64,000 nt of DNA from Tulasnella sp. 424 (lineage: Eukaryota; Basidiomycota; Agaricomycetes; Cantharellales; Tulasnellaceae). Positions 58,601 through 64,000 of the stretch are shown piece after piece. The stretch lies in contig WSUB01000041.1 in NCBI GenBank assembly GCA_019633425.1, positions 1-64,000 on the forward strand, given 5' to 3'. Position numbers and translations under genes: made by a program. Numbering within the stretch: the first letter of the stretch is position 1; every line of letters starts with the position of its first letter. The notes under the pieces were generated by a model. That model did not search any database and was not told the DNA's origin. It worked only from the letters and a program-made list of their open reading frames with translations.

Positions 58601-60375
58601 GTGTCGATTGCAAGTTTCGTCTCCTTGAGAACCGTGAGCGCCGGGGTGTTTTCGGTCTCGTAGGGAAGGTACGCCAAGACGACGGAGGGGCCTTTGAATT
58701 TGTCTGCCTCCATAAGGGCTTGGAGCGATTGTGAATACGACGAGTAGACGGCTATGCTCCCCACAAAGACCTCGCCGTAATTCATAGCGTACAGTCCCGC
58801 ATCTTTCTTTCGCTTGGAAGGGTCGACTTCGCTGCGGGTGGTATATGGAGTGTTGTCGATAAGGAGGATGTTGACGTTGAGGGATGAGGAGATGAGATGG
58901 TGGAGGCCAGAAGCACCCAGATCGTAGGACCACGCGTCGGACCCAATAATCCACCGCGATGTGGCTGGGAAATGCTGTTTGAGTTCGAGGATTCGGGCCG
59001 TCGAAGGATGCGCTGGAGGGTGCTTTTCAAGAGATTCGACAATCTCTTTCCCAATCTTCTCGCTGAGTCGAGGATCGTCCTTGTTTGTCAGCCACTTCGT
59101 AAGGGAGTCGTGAAGCTCTTTGCTGACGACAGCGGCAGAGCCCGCCGCGTCCAGCAGGTCGTTAACAGCTTCGATGAGACTGTCGCGATCAGCGACCAAG
59201 GCTCGTGCCCTTCCCAGCGCAAATTCTGGTCGCGTTGCCACATCTCCGAGTTGGGAAACGAGGGAGGGATCGTTGAGAACTTCGAGACGCTCGTGGAAGA
59301 GGTGTTCAAGGAGTTTGGTGTATGATCCTTCGTGTTTGGGGACGGATATTGTGGAGGGGACGCCGGAGTCTTCGGAAGATGGAAGCTGTCCGAGGACTGG
59401 GCGAACGCTCGTGGAAGACTGCTGCTCGAGGTCTTCGGAGAGTTTAGATAAGGAGGAAGCGACATCGCTCGACGAAGCGGGCAGTGAGCCAAGAACCGCG
59501 CTTTTGACAGCGGGGCGTGGTTCGCGGTCTTGCAGAGCACCGACGACATCAAGGTAGAGTGGTGTCCACTTGATCGGCTGCTTGTAAATCGGTTCGAGAA
59601 CGATCACTTTGGTGACAGACGGGGATATCTGCTGATTGAAAGAGGTCGCGGGGAATGGTCGAAGTAGCGACACTTCGACAAGATGAAGGGATGGGTCTGA
59701 GAGCACAGCGTCGCGGATCGCTGATTGCGCGCCCAAGGTAACGAAGACTGTTCGAGGAGATGATTCTGCAGCACCGGCAAATGATACAGGCTGCAGACTG
59801 CGACCGGTGGCTGCGGAGGTTTCCGTTACGGCGGCATCGTAGTATTCGAGGTCGGTCTGGCTGGTAGCTTTCTCAGTGGCGGGTTTGGTCAAGGCGTCGA
59901 TCGCGGTATCGTCGAGTTGTTGGATCGGCGAAGCGGGTGTGGAAGAGGGGAATAAGTGGAGAACGGATCGGCTGGCGCGTGAGGCGAGTCGGGAGGCGAG
60001 AAGCGTGTGGTCGTAAACCTGCTGGGGAGTGGAAGAATGGAGGATGAAGGGAACGACCGAACGTGGTGCCAATGCCTCGGTAAGGTTGAAATAGGCGACA
60101 TTAATGACAAGGGGCGAATTAGATAAACCAGGGAGGACTGGGAGGAGATTGAAGAGAGAATGCGAGTCTGCGAGGTTCAGCGTAACTAACTGGCCCGGCA
60201 AAGCGTGCTGGGATAGCAGAGGTCCTGCATCTGCGTTGCTGGAGATATTGGTAACCTGAGACTTGGTTTGCTCTCCGTTGTTTAAAACTACCGGCGCGCG
60301 TAGTGAAAGACCCTGGTTAATGACGATGGTTGAGGAAACCGTCGCAACCCGGGATACTTGGTCGACGATGGACAT
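55637..60375 (-). CDS. MET5: Sulfite reductase beta subunit (siroheme, flavodoxin-fused)
   Basis: This is the hemoprotein subunit (Met5/Ecm17) that reduces sulfite to sulfide in sulfate assimilation with the Met10 flavoprotein. The start [13 protein letters not shown] at 60375 opens a single exon of about 2.95 kb. It contains a pyruvate-ferredoxin-oxidoreductase-like N-terminal half, then a flavodoxin domain ([45 protein letters not shown]; about 58370-57890). The nitrite/sulfite reductase repeats come next: [32 protein letters not shown] and, after introns, [19 protein letters not shown]. The siroheme and 4Fe-4S cysteines are present: ACVAFPTCG (about 56315-56300 with an intron near it) and [12 protein letters not shown] (about 56085-56050). 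The protein ends GENRARS at the TAA at 55637-55639. About 1,450 residues is the normal length for the family. Confidence 0.95.
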
Positions 60376-60807
60376 CTACCAACAACGAGTCAGCGTCCAT
60401 GTAAAAAAAATTGACGAGACGAGGCTGACCTTTAGCTGATGAGGGGCAGAGCACTCGATTGAGGAGTTTTGCTGCCTTGAATCTCTCTGGCTTAAAAGCT
60501 GGTTAAAAATCGCGGGACTCTCTACTAAGGCGAAATGGGATGCGTTGGATTGGTTACGGCAGGATGGCGCGATCGACTCGGAATGTGACGAATTTTCACT
60601 TGCTAGCCTCAGCCAACGCGAGAATCTCCGAAACCCGACCTCAGGTACGAAACAAGCTTAAGCTCGCAATACTTGGTACATTTCATCCTGCATCGTGTCG
60701 CTGCTTCTTGCTTAATCACCCAACTCACGAGACGCGGGGGATGACATAACCCACCCACGGCAAACTCTACTCTCCCACAACGGCGTCAGTCACAGAGCAA
60801 ATCCGTG
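60376..60807. promoter_or_regulatory. Divergent promoter region between MET5 and ARP9
   Basis: About 430 bases separate the two start codons. No gene is supported. I did not find a clear CGTCA/CACGTG-type sulfur-regulation site that I would defend. Confidence 0.4.
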
Positions 60808-62598
60808 ATGGTACAACCTCAATTCAAGGAAAGCACAATTGTCATCATTGACACCGGCAGAAGAACCATCACAGCAGGCAGAGGTCTTCATGAACTGCTC
60901 CCGACACCCTCAGTAGTCAGTGGCCTTTAACAGACCCTCTTCTCCACCATTCGACAGTGAACCAACCTTTTTCTCTCGCAGGTCGTTCAAGCGCGCGTCG
61001 GACTGCGCGCATCAGACGCGTCGCGCTTTCGTCAGGGCGATGGAATGGCTATAGACGACCAGCAACCCTCCGCATCGGGCGTCAATATCCCTCCCAAAGG
61101 CCTCCGGCCCTCAAACTACCTCGTCGGTCAGCAGTTGGATGACGCCATCGCGGCGGGCGATGAGCTAGAAATCTGGTGGCCATTCGAAGACGGCAAGATT
61201 GGAGATTGGGTCCAGGCTGAAGCGCTTTGGTGAGTCTCTTTCGCCTCGTTTGTGTGCACCGTTCAATGCTAACCGAACCCCCCCACCCCCCCGCAGGAAG
61301 CACGTCCTATTCCATCGTCTACATCTTCGCCGTACCCTCAACGAGTTTCCCGTTCTCCTCGGCATCCCCAAACCCCTCTCCATCCCGTCTTACGAAGTTT
61401 TGGCACAACTCTTCTTCGAACGATTCAACGTCGCAGCCTTCAGCGTTAACGACCGTGCCGTTCTCCAGCTCTTCGCTGCCAACCAGATCAGCGGTCTAGT
61501 TATAGATATCGACGACTACACCACAGACATCAGTCCTATTGTGGAGGGTGAGCTCGTTCGTGAAGGGTTCCCGTCCAAGACCGTTCCCGTTGGGTTGCAA
61601 GATTGCCTTCGCCATCTGGCAAACGTTTTATCCACGAATACAGGCGTTGTCAACACTATCTCTCCTTCCACGGAACCCCTATCCCAAGACGCATTGCAAG
61701 CTGCCCTCTTCCGTCTCGCGGAATATCTTTTTGGAGGGGGTCACGTCAATCCCTTGGCTGCGTCTGCCGCTCCGCCAGTCTCTGTAGCTGCCGCCGCCGC
61801 AGAAGAGGAAGACGCTTCAGCCAACTTGGCATCCATTCTTGTCGCAGGGAAGGAGAAGGCTCTCATAGAAGCCAACACTAAAAAGAAAGCCGCCGCAAGG
61901 GGAGTAGCCGAACGGGAAAAGGAGAAGGAGCGTCAAGCGTTGGATCTGATAGATATTGAGTTTGAAGGCGCAAAGCTCACGCTCGGAAAAGAAAGGCATC
62001 GCATGTGCGAGCCGCTCTTGGACGGAGAGTGGGTGAGGATGATGGCACGCCAGGGAGCAAAGGACGAAATTACAGCCATGCCGATACCGGAAGCCGTCAA
62101 CTTTTTGTTGGGGAGTATCTCAGACTTGAAAAGTCGGTCCGCCGTTTGTGATGCAGTCCAGGTGACGGGAAAGATGAGTCGTATCAAGAGTAAGTGTCAA
62201 AATAACTTTTCCGCCAACACGTCACTCACCTTGAGGTTTATTCGCAGCGCTCAGTACGGCTCTTGTATCCCAACTTACCTTCTTTGTCCCTCGAGATCCT
62301 ATTGATCTTGGGAACCCTACGAATCCCATGATCCCTGAAATCCGGAAGGCGTTCACGCCGGCCAAGGTCCCCGAATACTTTGCCAATTATCGAGATACTG
62401 GGGACGGGTTGTCCGGCTTTTTAGGGGCGAGCATCGTCGCAAAGGTATGTGAAAAGACCCTTGACATACTTCGTATGACGAATTTATCTGACGTAAACCC
62501 CTCCTCCCTAGCTTACGTTCAACGACCCCACAGGGCGTTTTCTTTCCAAGGCAGATTACGCGGCAAAGGGGCCCTCGGCCGTTTCGGAACTTATGTAG
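60808..62598 (+). CDS. ARP9: Actin-related protein Arp9-like, chromatin remodeller subunit
   Basis: Arp9 is a nuclear actin-related subunit of the SWI/SNF and RSC remodellers. The start MVQPQFKESTIVIIDTG at 60808 has the actin-fold opening strand but TGRRTITAG in place of the ATP-binding loop of actin. Then come NYLVGQQLDDAIAAG, WWPFEDGKIGDWVQAEALW, FPVLLGIPKPLSIPSYEVLA and ISGLVIDIDDYTTDISPIVE (the actin phosphate-2-like strand). A Lys/Glu-rich insertion follows (about 61800-61930), with FEGAKLTLGKERHRMCEPLL and, after introns, FLGASIVAK. The last exon ends GPSAVSELM at the TAG at 62596-62598. Weak conservation of the nucleotide loops fits Arp9, which does not hydrolyse ATP. Assignment to Arp9 and not another Arp is by overall resemblance. 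Confidence 0.8.
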
Positions 62599-62669
62599 CA
62601 CTATCGAGATTATTCTATTGGCTCTAGAGACAAGGTATATATGGTAGTATATCATATCCTAGTTCGGTT

Positions 62670-64000
62670 CTACTCTGTCCGCTTCCCTGCAGGTCTGCGC
62701 TGTTTGAACCCGTTGGGCAGGCGGTCCGGGGGCGTAACTGGCGTTGGCGAGACTTTCGTACTTGGGTCGACTGCGTGAACGCCGTTGGCTTTCAGAGCGG
62801 GAGATGATTTCTTGGCGCGGGACGTCGCGTAGGAATACATCAACGATCCCAAAAGCACCAGAAAAGCACCAGCCATTAAACCAGCATTCATCCCTTGACC
62901 AAAGTACCAGACGCTGATACAAAGTGACAGCGCTTTCCGGGCTGTTAACACGAGGTTGGTGGTTACGGCGGTCACTGTCTGAAGGGGGGAGGGTAACATC
63001 TCAGCTGAGCAAGTGATCCTCTGCGAAAAATATCTTACCGAAGTCAAGCGGGTAGCACCTGATACGCATAAAGATTGACTGGTGACGTTGAGGAGTAGTG
63101 CGAGATACAGGGGTGGTACAGCGACCGTGCGTTCTATGATTGGCAACTTGATGCCGATGTTGGGAATTATATCGCTTGGTTGAGATAATGACCACAGGCC
63201 TTTTTTGACATCAGAGAAAAATAATGCAAAGACTGGTAATGAAAGGAAATGCTGCGGCCGGGGTTAGACCTTTGAAAGACTCGACACTTTAAGACGAAGC
63301 TTACAGTGTAAAAGACTCCCTCGCGCCAGGTTTGGGGCCCATATTTTGCAAACATGCGTTCTTGTACAATACCCAAGGTGCTTGTCAGGATAGTAGCAAG
63401 AGAGAGCATCCCGACTCCGATTGCATATTGGTATGGTGGGTGGTTTTCGCCAGCAGGATCAGAAGGACGAGAAGGAGCGCTCGGTCTCGACAGTGTTGCC
63501 ACCAACACTCCAACCGATACGACCACAACTGAAATGACTTGTAAACGAGTGTAATGCTTTTTCAGGAAAACGCGGTTCAGGATCATGGACACGGCGAGGC
63601 CTGAGAACGCAAGGCGCGAGTCGCGTCAGCACCGGTACCGCGCGCGACACGTTGGCAAATTTGCTTTCGGCGGGCGGGTAAGAAATGACTAACCAGCGGA
63701 GCGAAAAACGATTTGAAGCGTAAGCGGGACATGAAATGCGAACGCCCAGTTGTTGAGGAGAGACATAGACGTAAGGATGAACACTTGGGCAAGCCATTCT
63801 CGCATTGGAACCGCTCGCGGCTTCAGTTGAGGGAATGGTTTAAAGGTGAGACATTCGGGTGCCGCTTGAAGAGTGATGAAGATTAATTGGCAGAACGTGA
63901 GTGCGGATCCTATAGGTTATACAAAGTGTAATGGTTTCAGTCATGATGTGGTTGGCGAGAACGCGAAGAGGAGCGACTCACCGATTGCTGGATTACCCTT
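62670..64000 (-). CDS. YEA4: UAA-family nucleotide-sugar transporter, partial (N-terminus beyond window)
   Basis: The family (yeast Yea4, human SLC35B4) exchanges UDP-sugars such as UDP-N-acetylglucosamine across ER or Golgi membranes. The upstream end is cut by the right edge; the first visible exon ends KGNPAIG at a GTGAGT donor near 63979. Then come membrane segments: ALTFCQLIFITLQA, WLAQVFILTSMSLLNNWAFA with the conserved HVPLTLQIVFRS, VISVVVVSVGVLVATLS and YAIGVGMLSLATILTSTLG. LPIFALFFSDVK, PLYLALLLNVTSQSLCV and AFLVLLGSLMYSYA are further on. The polar tail (PKR-rich) ends AGKRTE at the TAG at 62670-62672. The tail carries no clear KKxx ER signal. UDP-GlcNAc is the likeliest substrate by family, not shown by sequence. 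It converges on ARP9 with 71 bases between. Confidence 0.85.

Noticed and set aside
58112..58954. 280-codon minus-strand frame inside MET5
   Set aside because: It overlaps the sulfite reductase coding exon in another frame, across the flavodoxin region, and has no domain; a shadow.

Overview
This window is nuclear DNA from a filamentous basidiomycete fungus, most likely an Agaricomycete. The evidence is gene structure and content. Genes are broken by many short introns, mostly 45-65 bases, with GT..AG ends and CTNAY-like branch sites. The gene set is fungal: Bem3, Shr3, Rxt3, Arp9, Dcr2, Ric1, the Met5/Ecm17 sulfite reductase, squalene synthase and BTB and F-box proteins. I see no bacterial, organellar, viral or CRISPR features.

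Layout. 1-4.9 kb is gene-poor: an unrecognised partial gene (-), then a coiled-coil reading frame (+) whose end and 3' flank recur as a shortened inverted copy near 39.2-39.7 kb. 4.9-18 kb holds BEM3 (-), SHR3 (+), a PXMP4-type peroxisomal membrane protein (+), an EngB-type GTPase (-) and RXT3 (+). 18.4-31 kb holds POL3 (+), a BTB protein (-), coronin (+) and an RCC2-like protein with a C-terminal PHD finger (+). 31.2-38.8 kb holds ERG9 (-), an F-box-like protein (+) and MPS1 (+). 38.8-41 kb is a gene-poor stretch with the truncated repeat copy. 41-53.3 kb holds a membrane-anchored glycosyltransferase-like gene (-), a small unknown gene (+), a leucine-rich-repeat protein (-), RIC1 (-) and a DCR2-type phosphatase (+). 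53.3-64 kb holds AGX1 (+), MET5 (-), ARP9 (+) and a UAA-family nucleotide-sugar transporter (-, running off the window).

The genes do not form one pathway. They are mostly conserved housekeeping genes: DNA replication (POL3), chromatin (RXT3, ARP9, probably the RCC2-PHD gene), mitosis (MPS1), polarity and actin (BEM3, coronin), trafficking (RIC1, SHR3, UAA transporter), sterol, sulfur and glyoxylate metabolism (ERG9, MET5, AGX1) and mitochondrial or peroxisomal functions (EngB, PXMP4). Many neighbours converge with only 48-87 bases between stop codons, and RIC1 and DCR2 diverge from a 128-base promoter.

I did not find a clearly new biological system. The points most worth a second look are the RCC2-like/PHD fusion with a 25-base exon and a terminal GC-AG intron, the inverted dispersed repeat with an internally deleted copy, possible mitochondrial presequences ahead of POL3 and AGX1, and several lineage-specific genes I cannot identify. 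Exon boundaries were read by eye; gene ends are firmer than most starts.
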